From the NCBI GenBank assembly GCA_945897565.1, contig CAMDFN010000009.1, positions 1 through 64,000 of the forward strand: DNA of 64,000 nucleotides. Direction: 5' to 3'. Below the pieces are notes generated by a model. It worked only from the letters and a program-made list of their open reading frames with translations, was not told the DNA's origin and searched no databases. Shown here piece after piece: positions 51,621-62,500 of the stretch; the stretch's first letter is position 1, and every line of letters begins with the position of its first letter. A program made the position numbers and the translations under genes. This DNA comes from Chryseobacterium gleum. GTDB taxonomy: Bacteria > Bacteroidota > Bacteroidia > Flavobacteriales_D > Crocinitomicaceae.

Positions 51621-52914
51621 CATTGTCTTGCTATTGTGTATGGCACACCAGACCTACGCACAGCAAGATCAAAACCAGCTCAAGCGCGAACAACAAAAAT
51701 TAGAGAAACGCATCTCTAATACAAAGAAGCTATTGAACAAGGTGAAGAACAATAGCCAGGCCTCACTCAATGAAATCCGCCTGATTGAAAATCAAATCAG
51801 GAGCCGAGAAGCGTTGGTCAATCTTTTTGACAATCAAGTGCGCAGCGCCGAAATGAAAATCGTTCAAAAAAAGATGGAGATTCGGCGCTTGCGCACCAAA
51901 CTCACTCAACTCAAGCAGCAATACCGCAAAATGTTTTTGTATGCCTACAAGCACCGCGGCAACTACAACAAGGTCATGTACTTATTGGCCTCTACCGACT
52001 ACAACGAAGCTTTAAGACGCAACCGCTATCTCAAAAAGGTTGCAGCTGTTCAGCAAAAACAAGCTGCACTTATCCAGCAGCACCAACAACTCATTTTCAA
52101 AGAAATCAACCAAATCGATTCAGAAAAACTCATCAAAGAACAGGCCTTAGAAGAGAAAAAACAAGAACGACAATTGATAGAAAATGACAAATCAAAGAAA
52201 GAAAAATCCTATCAAAAATTTAAAAAAGAGGAACAAGCACTAATTGCCCAACTCAAAGAAGACGAACGCAAGAAAATTCAGCTCAAAAAGCAGATAGATG
52301 CCGCTATTCGGGCCGATATCGCCAAAGAACAAGCCAGAGAAGCCGCCCGTCAGGCTGAATTAGCCAAGACAGCAGTTAAGCCTGTAGGCAAAACTCCTAC
52401 AACCACTACCACTACAACGAGTCCGAAAGCAACCACGCCAACAGCTGCACCAAAGGTTATCGCTACGCCAATTTCTACGGAAGGCGCCGCCATTGGTAAA
52501 AGTTTTGAAACCAACCGCGGTCGTTTGCCTTGGCCAGTAGACAACGGGAGCGTGACCGAGAGATTCGGCCGCAATTACCACCCAACCCTAAGTGGCGTCG
52601 AGTGGAACAACAACGGTATTGATATTACTTGCAACAGAGGCTCTAAAGTACGCGCAGTATTTGAAGGGGAAGTGACTACTGTTTTTTCTGTGGCAGGCGC
52701 AGGAAAGGTGGTGATCATCAAGCATGGTGCCTACCGCACGGTTTATGGTAACTTAGCTGAAACCTTTGTGGGAGTAGGTTCTAAGGTATCTACCAAACAA
52801 GCAATTGGCACATTGCTCAATGATAGTGGGGTGTCTGTGTGTCACTTTGAAGTGCATCAGGTGGTTGGCGCAAGCCCCGTGACACTCAATCCGTCGCTTT
52901 GGATTGGGAGATAG
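51604..52914 (+). CDS. EnvC-like murein hydrolase activator with degenerate LytM domain
   Basis: 436 residues. Signal peptide ending 'HQTYAQQ', a long coiled coil (about 22-250), a Thr/Pro/Ala linker (about 260-295), and a C-terminal LytM/M23 domain. The zinc site is incomplete: Asn336 stands where the first His ligand belongs (Asp340 is kept in 'NNGIDI'), 'HGAYRTVYGNL' has Asn383 for the usual His, and the H-x-H motif is Val412-Cys-His414. Like E. coli EnvC it probably activates cell-division amidases rather than cutting peptidoglycan itself. Last gene of the dut run; the end overlaps the convergent O-antigen ligase by 29 bases. Confidence 0.85.
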   Translation: MKNVISIVLLLCMAHQTYAQQDQNQLKREQQKLEKRISNTKKLLNKVKNNSQASLNEIRLIENQIRSREALVNLFDNQVRSAEMKIVQKKMEIRRLRTKLTQLKQQYRKMFLYAYKHRGNYNKVMYLLASTDYNEALRRNRYLKKVAAVQQKQAALIQQHQQLIFKEINQIDSEKLIKEQALEEKKQERQLIENDKSKKEKSYQKFKKEEQALIAQLKEDERKKIQLKKQIDAAIRADIAKEQAREAARQAELAKTAVKPVGKTPTTTTTTTSPKATTPTAAPKVIATPISTEGAAIGKSFETNRGRLPWPVDNGSVTERFGRNYHPTLSGVEWNNNGIDITCNRGSKVRAVFEGEVTTVFSVAGAGKVVIIKHGAYRTVYGNLAETFVGVGSKVSTKQAIGTLLNDSGVSVCHFEVHQVVGASPVTLNPSLWIGR

Positions 52915-54256
52915 CACTGAGGTCACTTTCGTAAACCAACCACATCGCGCAAATTCCCCAAATAGGGACTGCCGCTTTATCTGTGTCCATGTAATTATTC
53001 AAAAAGGCATGGATAAAATAAGTGCTGAGTGCCATAATGGTACTAAGTACAAGAATGCGATCTTCTTTATTTTCCTTGGGCAAGCGATGATACAGCGTGA
53101 TACCTGTGTAAAATAGCGCAAAAATGAGTGCAATCAAGCTGAGCATACCGATCAGGCCTGTTTCTGCAAGTGCACCTAAGTATTCGCTGTGTGCGTTGCC
53201 CATGTCGCCAAAATTGGTCGATATTATGGTTAAGTTTTCAGGTCGCTGAAAAGGTGCGTATTCAAAGGCATAGGTACCGGGGCCATAACCCATTATTGGC
53301 CTTTGCTTGAACATTTCAATGGCACAACTCCAACGGTTGATGCGCTCCAAGTTAGAAGCATCTGTGGATATATTGGCCGCACTCTGCAGGCGTTCGTCAA
53401 AGGCTTCTGTAGTATGCTCGAATTTATTGCGTTCGAGTTCCATTTGAATGCGGTCCCATTGTATCAAAACAACGACCACGCCGATACTTGCCAGAACGGC
53501 AATGGGTTTCCAAGAAACCTTGTAATAAAGCACCACAGCTACACCGATACTCCCTACCACACTCAGCCAAGCTGCCCGCGTATAGGAAAGCACCAAGCCC
53601 ACTAAAATGAGCACAATGAGCGTAATAAGGGTCATTTGCACCAGCGGATTGTGTTTTTTATAAAGGTAGAGCCCAACGGCTAATGGCAGCACAAGTGCTA
53701 CTACAGCGCCATAAATAGTGTGGTCTTTAAAGAATGGAGACATCACCCAGTGCCCTTCTTTTTCGCCAAATCCATAGAAGGAGTGATGGATGAGCGTATA
53801 GATGATCACCAGAACGGTGGCCACAATAAAGAGCCAGATGAACGCAATTCGGTTCGTGCGTTTTTGAAAAAAGTAAGTGCCAAAAAATAATATAGGCACA
53901 ATAAACCAAAGCCTGGCAAGTATAAATTTAAGAGATACAACGGGCTGGCTACTTGTAATGGCTGACATAAGTAACCATAATAGATAAATAACCATGGCCC
54001 AGATGAGTGGGCTGCGCCAAACTTGCACGGGGAGAAAACCTTTTTTGAGTTGAAAAGCGCTGAGCAAAATCATTAAGCCAAACAACAGCGGTTCTGTCGG
54101 GACAAACAGTCCAAAGCTACTGGTGTATTCTTCGATATTGACAGATAACGGCGTGAGAAATGCCAAACTCAAAAAGAGTTTCTCTGTCTGAAAAATAGCA
54201 AAATAGATGGCGAGTAGGCCAACTGGAATCAGAGAATAAAGTATAGGGTCATCCAT
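52886..54256 (-). CDS. O-antigen ligase/polymerase family protein
   Basis: 456 residues, about 11 membrane helices, with the large periplasmic loop typical of the WaaL/Wzy_C family between 'SYTRAAWLSVVGSIGVAVVL' and the following helices. 'RINRWSCAIEMFKQRPIMGYGPGTY' and 'NAHSEYLGALAETGLIGML' hold the conserved Arg and His of the catalytic loop. Joins a polymer to lipid A core, or polymerises repeat units; WaaL and Wzy cannot be separated from sequence. Last gene of the minus-strand flippase-Wzz-ligase module, 7 bases after the Wzz-like gene. Confidence 0.85.
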   Translation of the reverse strand: MDDPILYSLIPVGLLAIYFAIFQTEKLFLSLAFLTPLSVNIEEYTSSFGLFVPTEPLLFGLMILLSAFQLKKGFLPVQVWRSPLIWAMVIYLLWLLMSAITSSQPVVSLKFILARLWFIVPILFFGTYFFQKRTNRIAFIWLFIVATVLVIIYTLIHHSFYGFGEKEGHWVMSPFFKDHTIYGAVVALVLPLAVGLYLYKKHNPLVQMTLITLIVLILVGLVLSYTRAAWLSVVGSIGVAVVLYYKVSWKPIAVLASIGVVVVLIQWDRIQMELERNKFEHTTEAFDERLQSAANISTDASNLERINRWSCAIEMFKQRPIMGYGPGTYAFEYAPFQRPENLTIISTNFGDMGNAHSEYLGALAETGLIGMLSLIALIFALFYTGITLYHRLPKENKEDRILVLSTIMALSTYFIHAFLNNYMDTDKAAVPIWGICAMWLVYESDLSAISQSKATD

Positions 54257-54263
54257 TTGAACT

Positions 54264-55256
54264 TTATGCAGCGGTCTGTTGGAGTTCTTTGATGCGTTGA
54301 CGGATCAATAAGAAAAACAGTCCGAAAAGAAAACCACCTACGGTTGCCACCAGCACAATAATCATGCGTTTAGGTTTTTCTTTGCGGTCGGCGACAACGG
54401 CTCGTTCTACCACAAATTTGTGGTTAAAGTTGGCATTGGCATCGGATTCAGCTTGCTCGTAAGAGACTTTAAAGTCTTCAATTTTGACGATTTTTTCGTT
54501 GCGTTGGTATTCCAGACCATCGTAAATAGACCCGTATTTGCTGTTGGCCTCAATTTTTCTACGAAGCTCCTCTTTTTCTTGTGGGTTTTTGGCGTCTACC
54601 AAGGCTTGATAAAGTGTTGCGCGGGTATCGTTGGGCAAAACACCTAATTCGGCGAGGTCTTCTAGGCGCTGCAGGACGGAGTCGCGCTCCTTTTCCATTT
54701 GTTGTTTTTTGCGCAGGTTGATTTGAAAGGCAGGAAGGGTGCGCTCGCGGATCATTTCGTTTTTAATCGTATCGATGAGGTCTACGATGTCGTTGGCCAT
54801 GGCGGCGGCTTGTTTGGGGTTTTCGTCTAGCACATCGATTTGAATAGAACCATAACGCGTGCGACTGAAGGTAAAATGTTGGTTATACGCCTTGTTGAGT
54901 TTGTAATATTTGTTGGGGTCTGTTTTAGAAATCTCGTAGTCTTTCATGAGGTCGTATTTCTGAACAATGCGGTCTCTGATGCGCGAAGAAGATAAAATTT
55001 GAACGAGTTGTTCCGCCTGTTCTTCTTCGCCGAAGTCCATAGCTGCAGCTTTGACATTGCGCTGTTCTGAGAAAGAAACATTGCTAGATGCCGCCGCAAA
55101 AACAATAGCTGTAGATAAATATAATGGTGTGATGATAAATGCGACGATGATAGAAATGACCGCTGCAGCACCGGTAAACAGCAGCAAAGACTTGCGCTGG
55201 TTCCAGAGAAAAATTAAAAGAGCGTTGCGTTGGTCTGTGAGGTTGTTATTTTCCAT
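54264..55256 (-). CDS. Wzz/GumC-type polysaccharide chain-length regulator
   Basis: 330 residues. Two membrane helices (about 25-45 and 300-320) enclose a periplasmic coiled-coil domain, the layout of Wzz-family polysaccharide co-polymerases; no C-terminal tyrosine kinase is attached. N-terminal Wzz-like strand region 'LYLSTAIVFAAASSNVSFSE', helical stretch 'LRKKQQMEKERDSVLQRLEDL', and the second helix 'IIVLVATVGGFLFGLFFLL'. ATG 55256 is preferred to an upstream in-frame ATG at 55286 because the extension is not family-like. Sets the length of the polymer handled by its neighbours. Confidence 0.85.
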   Translation of the reverse strand: MENNNLTDQRNALLIFLWNQRKSLLLFTGAAAVISIIVAFIITPLYLSTAIVFAAASSNVSFSEQRNVKAAAMDFGEEEQAEQLVQILSSSRIRDRIVQKYDLMKDYEISKTDPNKYYKLNKAYNQHFTFSRTRYGSIQIDVLDENPKQAAAMANDIVDLIDTIKNEMIRERTLPAFQINLRKKQQMEKERDSVLQRLEDLAELGVLPNDTRATLYQALVDAKNPQEKEELRRKIEANSKYGSIYDGLEYQRNEKIVKIEDFKVSYEQAESDANANFNHKFVVERAVVADRKEKPKRMIIVLVATVGGFLFGLFFLLIRQRIKELQQTAA

Positions 55257-55316
55257 ATTTGTTGCTTGCGGACAATTTTTTTTCAAAGCTATGACAATAA
55301 CTCCAAAAATCCATAT

Positions 55317-56795
55317 TTATTGCGTTTTACTCCGTTTTTGAACAAGCGAAATCAGCTCCTTTACATCAATAAATTTAAAAGCCAAAAGCAAGCATATAGC
55401 TACTAAAATATCAACTAACAAGATCCAGTTCCCATACACATACCCTATCGGAGACCAATCAACAACAACATACCAAAACAACAAGACTAAAATGAGAAAC
55501 GGATATCTATAAAAATGGCGATCAACAAGTGGCAAATCAAACAGGCGTTTACAGTAAATTGCTTGTGCCAGCGCAACAAGAATTTGCGTCAAAGCTGCTA
55601 CCCCTGCTGCAATAACGGCTCCGCCATTGAGCACTTTGGGAATGAAAATCAAATTCAAACTTACATTGACCAATAAACCAACAAATGAAATGATATGCAA
55701 CACCTTTAATGATCCTTTTGCCGTGAGCAAGGAGCCGTAAATAAGGTTAGACGCCATTCCAAAAAAGGCGATGCTCAATAAAAACAGAATGGTATTGCTT
55801 TGAACAGAAGTGTGTTCATAGATTTGATCCATTAAAATGCCCCCACGAACAAAACTAAAAACCATAAATGCAATACTCGACCCCAATAATAATTTACTTG
55901 CCTGTGCAACTAATGGTCCAATGGCTTGCGGGTTTTCTTTGAGCATTTTAGCAAACATTGGGAAGAGCAGCCCTGCAAAAACCATGGCAAACATGTAAAG
56001 CGCATCAATTAAGCGATAAGCTTGCGCATAATATGCAGCTTCTTGTTGGCCTTTATCTACAGAAAAGTGAAGTAGCAAAAGCGCATCTATTCGGGTATAG
56101 AGCGTCATCAGTACAATGAGTAGTGCGAAGGGAAACGACTTTTTTACTACTGGCAAAATGGCTTTCAGGCGAGGCAATTCTAACTCGGGTTTGAGTAGAT
56201 ACAAAGCCAAACCTCCAGAAACAAAAAAACTCATCGCGTAGCATGCGAATTGAAAAATACTATAGGTTTCAATATCGATGAGTTTAAATCCGTCCGGATA
56301 AATGTAAATAATGTAGCCTATTGATAAGATGAGCAAAAGCCGATCGAGGATGCTTAAAAAGGCATCTAGGCGAAAGCGTTGCAGACCGGCAAAGTAGCTC
56401 CGAAAAAAGGAGATATTGGCAATTAAAAATTGGTTGAGGCCGAGTAAAAGAACCAGTCTATATTCGGTCCAGCTGAGTGTCACAAAAACTTTGAGAAGGC
56501 CAATACCCGCAAGATAAACGAGCATTAATAAAAAGCGCAGGCTTAGGATAGTTGAAAATAACTTTTTGGCTTCTGGTAAGTTTTGAGCGCTCAGCCTCGT
56601 GCTATAGTTATTGACGCCTAAATCAAAAACGATGGAGATGATCAAACTAAAATTGAAAAAAGCGAAGTAAATCCCGTATTGCTGCCCAACAATATTTTGT
56701 ACGGCGGCATCAATTGCAAAGATGGCCACGGGCTTCACCATTAGGTTCAAGCCCAACGAAAAGAATAGATTGGAATAAAAACTGCGTTCTTTCAT
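55317..56795 (-). CDS. Wzx-like polysaccharide flippase
   Basis: 492 residues with about 14 transmembrane helices and the N-terminal pattern of the MOP/MATE-superfamily polysaccharide transporters ('QNIVGQQYGIYFAFFNFSLI', 'FDLGVNNYSTRLSAQN'). Moves lipid-linked repeat units across the inner membrane for the ligase and Wzz-like proteins encoded just downstream (60-base gap). The repeat-unit glycosyltransferases are not here. Confidence 0.88.
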   Translation of the reverse strand: MKERSFYSNLFFSLGLNLMVKPVAIFAIDAAVQNIVGQQYGIYFAFFNFSLIISIVFDLGVNNYSTRLSAQNLPEAKKLFSTILSLRFLLMLVYLAGIGLLKVFVTLSWTEYRLVLLLGLNQFLIANISFFRSYFAGLQRFRLDAFLSILDRLLLILSIGYIIYIYPDGFKLIDIETYSIFQFACYAMSFFVSGGLALYLLKPELELPRLKAILPVVKKSFPFALLIVLMTLYTRIDALLLLHFSVDKGQQEAAYYAQAYRLIDALYMFAMVFAGLLFPMFAKMLKENPQAIGPLVAQASKLLLGSSIAFMVFSFVRGGILMDQIYEHTSVQSNTILFLLSIAFFGMASNLIYGSLLTAKGSLKVLHIISFVGLLVNVSLNLIFIPKVLNGGAVIAAGVAALTQILVALAQAIYCKRLFDLPLVDRHFYRYPFLILVLLFWYVVVDWSPIGYVYGNWILLVDILVAICLLLAFKFIDVKELISLVQKRSKTQ

Positions 56796-56837
56796 TTGCC
56801 TGAGTAGGTCAGGCCCAAAGATAGGATTTTCTCTAAA

Positions 56838-59534
56838 CTAGCGCAGCAAATTTACGTGACCCGTCAGGACTTTACGTTCGTCTAAATCCGGATTTTTGTA
56901 CAATATACGATAGGTATACATGCCGGCTGGTGCTTGGAAGGCATCAGGCCCGTAGGTGCCATCCCAGCCAACGAGCGCGTTTCGGCTTTCGAAGATGACT
57001 TCGCCCCAACGGTTGTAGACCGTGAACTCATAATTTTGTGGATCATAGCCTGAAAAGAAAACTGGGCAAAAAACTTGGTTGTTTTGATCGCCGTCTGGTG
57101 TAAAGCTGTTTGGAATGTAGAGTAGCTCGTTGTATTGATATCCAATGCTAATTGAGGTGGCGTCTGCACATTGTAAATCTGTAAGTGCAGTGAGTGTAAT
57201 GGTGTAACCGTTCATGGTATTTTGAAATACGTGTGAAGGTTCAAAGTCATAGGCAAATTGCCCGTCGCCAAAATCCCAGACGTAGTTGGTTGCGCCCATA
57301 GACAAGTTGCTAAACATTACGTATTGTGCTTCTTGGGTAAATACACTGAGGGGTGATTCAAAATCTGCTACTGGGAGGTTTTCTACGTAGATGTAGGCAA
57401 GTTCCGTGTGTGTGTCGTAGCAACCAAAAGAGGTGGTAGCCGCTAAGCTTACATCAAAGGTGCCACCGTTACCAAACACAATAGTTGGCGCGTTGCCTGA
57501 GGCAGAAAGCCCATTGCTTGTAGACCAACTATAAGTGGTATTAGTGGCGTCGTCTGCTGTGAAACTTACAGCCAGTGGCGCACAACCTTCTACTGGCGTG
57601 GCACTAAACGTAACAATTGGTAGTGGATGTACGGTGACTGTTCCGGTTGCCGGTAAACTTGGGCAATTATTTAGGGTGTAAACAACAGTTAAGGTGGTGT
57701 CTTGAAGTGGCGTAAAGGTTTGGTTTGCACCACCTGCTATGCCATTAGGCCCCCAAGCAAAACCACCTCCGAGTAAATCAGGAGTTGCTGTAATGGTAAC
57801 AGGATCTGCTTCACAGATTGTTGCACTAGTCAGTGTTACCACAGGAATAGGATTTACGGTTACTTGTGCTGTTGCCGCCGGGCTAGTACAGTTGTTGAGG
57901 GTATAGGTTACGGTATACGCTGTGTTACTTGCCGGGCTAATAGAGATGGTGTCGTTGGTCTCGGTTGTAGACCACAAATAGGCACCGCCTGGTAAATTAG
58001 CCGATGCAATGAGGTTGATGACGTCACCAAAACACATGACGGCGTTGCTTGTTGTGGCAACTGGAATTGGATTCACCAATACAGTAGCGGTGGTGGTGTC
58101 TTGGCAACCATTGAGGTTGTAAATGACAGTATAGGTAGTGGTAGCAGCAGGGCTTACAGTAATGCTTGCGCTTGTTGCGGCTAAAGGCGCCCATGTGTAG
58201 GTGCCACCAGGTAGATCTACGTTGGTAGAGAGTGTTGTAGAGCTCCCAAAACAAATCGTGTCATTTGCGCTGGTTATTACCGGATAAGGCTTCACGACGA
58301 TTGTGCCGCTCACACTTGGGCTTACGCAACCATTTGCACTCGTGTAAACCAAACTATAGTTGGTTGTTGCTGCAGGAGTCGCAACAAGTGTTGCTGCTGT
58401 AGAACCATTGCTCCAAAGATAGGTCCCTCCTGCACTTACATTATTGACATAAAGTGTTCCGTTAGAACCCACACAAACGGAGTCTATAGTCACTGTAGGT
58501 TGTGGTGTTGGTTCAACTGTCACGGTTACGTTGCTTGTGCCTGTGCAACCTGCTGCGGTGTAATCAACGGTATAGGTGGTGGTGGTGGTGGGTGAAACGG
58601 ACAAACTTGGACCCGTGCCTAAAGGCGATCCGTTCAAGGACCAACTGTAGGTGCCGCCAGCAACAGCTGAGCTGGCCGTTAAAGTACCGCTTGCTCCAGT
58701 GCAAATAGTAATTGGGCTGGCAGTTACTGTTGGGCCTGGATTGACAGTTACGGTTGTTGTTGCATTGACCGTTCCGCAGTTTGGAACAGTAAGCGTAACG
58801 GTATAGGTTCCTGCTGCCAATAAAGTTGGGCTGGCAATTGTTGGGTTTTGTTGCGTAGATGTAAAGCTGTTTGGCCCAGCCCATGAATATGTATAGTTGT
58901 TGCCAGTAGGGTTAGGAACAGCCCCAAAATTCAGCGTTTGCCCACTACAGATGGGGCTTGTATTGGATGCCGTTAAGGTTGGTGTTTGGCAGCAGTTGAT
59001 GTACATGGAAATGCGGCCAATGTTGTAATTTACCTCAGACCAAATATTGGCCATAGCAGCGCCTGTACCTGCTGGGCAAGACTGCATACCGCTGCGTTGT
59101 AGGGTTGTGTTGAAACCGTTGATGCTGGTTACAAAGTTGGCCGGACCGTAGCTATTGATGCAATTGGCTCCTCTTGCGCCATACACACCGATAATTTCAC
59201 CTGCAGCAACAGGGATGTTACAGGCGATAACTTGTGTTGCCGGTGCATTCGAAATAGTGAACAATTGAATAAAATTGTTTGTTGTTCCGGCAAAGGCCGG
59301 TGGTGGGCCTGCTGTAAAACGCACTACGCGTATCGTTTGAGTTCCGGTTGGGGCGGCATCAGGCGGGATATACAAGCCACAAATAGTAAAGCTCGTAGGG
59401 GCTGTGAAGTGATAGCCTCTGATCATGCTTGTGAATGTTGTTGTCTGTGTACCAACACTAATTGGGGTTCCTTGGGCATAAGAAATACCAAATACAGAGA
59501 AAAGTACGATGCTGAGTAGTAAAAGTTTTTTCAT
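56838..59534 (-). CDS. T9SS type B surface protein with PKD and Ig-like repeats
   Basis: 898 residues. Signal peptide ('LLLLSIVLFSVFGISYAQ'); an N-terminal beta-sandwich-like domain (about 20-185, Cys-containing); about six beta-sandwich repeats of roughly 75-80 residues with a 'ICxGxxxxL...GGxYxWS' pattern; a PKD-like domain ('PVEGCAPLAVSFTADDAT', 'WDFGDGQF'); and a C-terminal type B sorting domain of the gliding-motility family ('YIPNSFTPDGDQNNQVF', 'YNRWGEVIFES', 'GMYTYRILYK'). Exported through T9SS and held at the cell surface; probably adhesive. Its C-terminal half is paralogous to that of the next gene, whose stop abuts this start (TAAATG). Confidence 0.88.
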   Translation of the reverse strand: MKKLLLLSIVLFSVFGISYAQGTPISVGTQTTTFTSMIRGYHFTAPTSFTICGLYIPPDAAPTGTQTIRVVRFTAGPPPAFAGTTNNFIQLFTISNAPATQVIACNIPVAAGEIIGVYGARGANCINSYGPANFVTSINGFNTTLQRSGMQSCPAGTGAAMANIWSEVNYNIGRISMYINCCQTPTLTASNTSPICSGQTLNFGAVPNPTGNNYTYSWAGPNSFTSTQQNPTIASPTLLAAGTYTVTLTVPNCGTVNATTTVTVNPGPTVTASPITICTGASGTLTASSAVAGGTYSWSLNGSPLGTGPSLSVSPTTTTTYTVDYTAAGCTGTSNVTVTVEPTPQPTVTIDSVCVGSNGTLYVNNVSAGGTYLWSNGSTAATLVATPAATTNYSLVYTSANGCVSPSVSGTIVVKPYPVITSANDTICFGSSTTLSTNVDLPGGTYTWAPLAATSASITVSPAATTTYTVIYNLNGCQDTTTATVLVNPIPVATTSNAVMCFGDVINLIASANLPGGAYLWSTTETNDTISISPASNTAYTVTYTLNNCTSPAATAQVTVNPIPVVTLTSATICEADPVTITATPDLLGGGFAWGPNGIAGGANQTFTPLQDTTLTVVYTLNNCPSLPATGTVTVHPLPIVTFSATPVEGCAPLAVSFTADDATNTTYSWSTSNGLSASGNAPTIVFGNGGTFDVSLAATTSFGCYDTHTELAYIYVENLPVADFESPLSVFTQEAQYVMFSNLSMGATNYVWDFGDGQFAYDFEPSHVFQNTMNGYTITLTALTDLQCADATSISIGYQYNELLYIPNSFTPDGDQNNQVFCPVFFSGYDPQNYEFTVYNRWGEVIFESRNALVGWDGTYGPDAFQAPAGMYTYRILYKNPDLDERKVLTGHVNLLR

Positions 59535-62500
59535 TTATCGAATCAAATTTATATGACCTTTTATAGTCTGACGTTCGTCAACTGATGGCAGTTTGACAGT
59601 AATCAGATAAGTATACGTCCCAACGGGGCATGGGTTGCCTTGCATACCAAAAGAACCATCCCAACCAAATTCAGGGTTCAATGATTCAAAAATCACTTCG
59701 CCCCAACGGTTGTAAATGAGCATTTGGTAATTGTAAGGGTCAATCCCGGATGTAAAGATAGGCAGAAAGGTCTGATTGAATTGGTCGCCGTCAGGAGTAA
59801 ATGAGTTTGGAATGTAATAAACCAAGCCTGGGTCAAAGCCAATGTAAAAGCTAGCTGTATCTACACAACCAAGGTTAGAATAGGCGTAAAGCACAACAGT
59901 TGTACCTTCGTTTTCAATATTAAAGATGTGCGTTGGTGCTTCTTCACTGGAAGAGCCGCCTTCACCAAAGTTCCATTGGTAAGTTGAGGCACCTACAGAA
60001 CTATTCCAGAAAGAAAGCGCTTGGCTTGGCTCTGTAAATACTTGAGATGAAGGTTCAAACGCGGCGATCGGGTAGTTATCTACTTCAATCATGTTCGCAA
60101 TAGTTGTGCTGCTGCTACAACCATTTAGGGTGGCGGTCAAGGTGACCGAGAAAGCGCCATTCACCTGAAAATCTAATGTAGTTTGGGCGCCGTTAGCGCT
60201 GAGCTGGTTACTTGTTTGCCAATTGTAGGTGGTGTTGTTGAGTACGTCTGCACTGAAATTGACGCTTAACGGAACGCAACCTTGTAGGACGTTTGCACCA
60301 AAAGTGCTTATTGGTAAAGGCAACACTATAACCGTCGCTTGAATGGTATCTGAAGAGCAACCGTTCAGTATATTGAATACTTGAATGGTTGAGTCTTGAG
60401 AAGGGGTAAAAGTATGAGAAGCAATTCCTTGCACTGCGTTTGGCCCCCAATAGTAAGTGCCAGCTGGATTGGCAACGGCTTGCATCGTAACCGGATCACC
60501 AAAGCAAATGGTTTGGTCATTCATCGTAATGGTTGGCACCGGATTCACCGTTAAGGTGGCGTTTACAGGGAGAGATGTACAACCAGCCAAAGTATAAGTA
60601 ACACTTTGAGAAGTAGTAGATAGTGGATTCAAGGAAATGGTGTCATTGGTGCTGCCATTGGCCCAAAGGAATTGTCCGTTAGGTAAGTTGGCACTCGCTA
60701 TTAATATACCCGTTTGCCCCGCACAAATAGTTGCGTTTTGGACTTGAACAACTGGCGCTGGGTTTACAAGGATTTGCGCAAATGCCGTATCTGTACATCC
60801 GGCTAGGTTGTAAATAACAGTATATGAGTTGGTGTTCGCTGGAGTAAGGCTCAGATTGGCAAGTGTGTTCGTACTACCCACCCAAGTGTAGGTTCCACCC
60901 ACAAGATTGATTTGTGTGGTTATTGTGCCGGTACTGCCTGCACAAATAGTATCGTTCACTGCAGTAATACTTGGATACGGATTGACTGTTACGGTCATTG
61001 TTGCCGTATTGGCGCAAAGACCTATACTTGGCGTAAATGTATATGTTGTAGTAGCGTTGGTGTTTGGCGCAGGGCTCCAACTTCCGTTGACACCGTTGTT
61101 AGAAGTTGTAGGTAAGTTAATGGCCCCGCCGGTGCATATCGCAGCAATTGGCGTGAAAGCAGGGTTGGTATTCACCTGACTGGTAATGATAATTGATGCT
61201 GTATCTGTACAACCATTTGCAGCAGTAACTGTCACTGTATAGGTTCCTGCGGTAGTAACTTGCAATGCCGCGTTACTTCCGAGGTTTGCTGAACCGTTAG
61301 ACCATGAATAAGAAACGCCACCGCTGGCAGTCAGTGAAATACTTGTGGCATTACAATCTAAAATGGTGGTAGTGGCACCATTTGTAATAGAAGCTGTTGG
61401 CGCTACAATATTTTGAGTGATGACAATCTGCTCTGTATCTGTACAACCATTTGCAGCTGTAGCGGTAACTGTGTATGTGCCAGGTGCAGTAATAGATAAT
61501 GCAGCAGCAGTTCCTACAACACTTGTTGCGTTCGACCAAGAATAACTTACTCCACCATTTGCCGTCGCGGATATGCTTGTTTGCGAACAAGTAAGAACAG
61601 TTGCGTTAGAAGCGTTAAAAATACCAGCTACAGGTGTCGTGATGTTTTGTGTAATTGTACTGTTCGCTGTTGATGTACAACCATTTGAACTTGTTACAGT
61701 AACGGTGTAGGTACCAGGGCTGGTAACGGCAAGTATTGCCGAAGTACCAACAATGGTTGTGCCGTTAGACCAAGAGTAACTGATGCCACCACTTGCTGTG
61801 AGGTTTATTGTTGTTGTGCTGCAAGTGAGTATGCTTGTTGCTGGGGCACTTGCAATTGCAGTTGTTGGCGCAGTAGTATTTTGACTAACTATTGTGGATG
61901 CCGTAGCCGTACAGCCGTTGGAACCAGTTACGGTTACGGTGTAGGTTCCAGGAGTGCTGACAGAAATACTAGCTTGCGTGCCTAAGTTGGTTCCTGCAGA
62001 AATCCAGGAATAAGAACCTCCTCCTGTTGCTGTTAAGGCAATACTTGTTGTAGTACACGTCAATTCTGCTGGGTTCGGCACACTTGAAATTGCTCCAGGT
62101 GGCGGCGTAATATTTTGTGTAATTGTAGTTGCGCTCGTACCAGTACAGCCGTTTGTGCTAGAGGTAACAGTAACGGTGTAGGTGCCAGGTGTGGTGACTG
62201 TTAAGTTTGCAGAGGTTCCAACAATGGTAGTGCCGTTAGACCACGAATAGGTGCCGCCGCCAGTTGCCGTAAGGCTGATACTCGTGAGTGCGCAGGTCAA
62301 CTGCGTTGCGGATGTATTATTGGTAATTGCAGCAGATGGTGCAGTAATATTTTGTGTGATGGTGATTTGTTCGGTATCGATACAGCCGTTTACACTTGTT
62401 GCCGTGAGTGTAAATGTCCCCGGAGAACTCGGGCTAAAAGCTGCGGCGTTTCCAACTGTTGCTGTACCGTTGCTCCAATCGTAGCTTACCCCTCCGGTAC

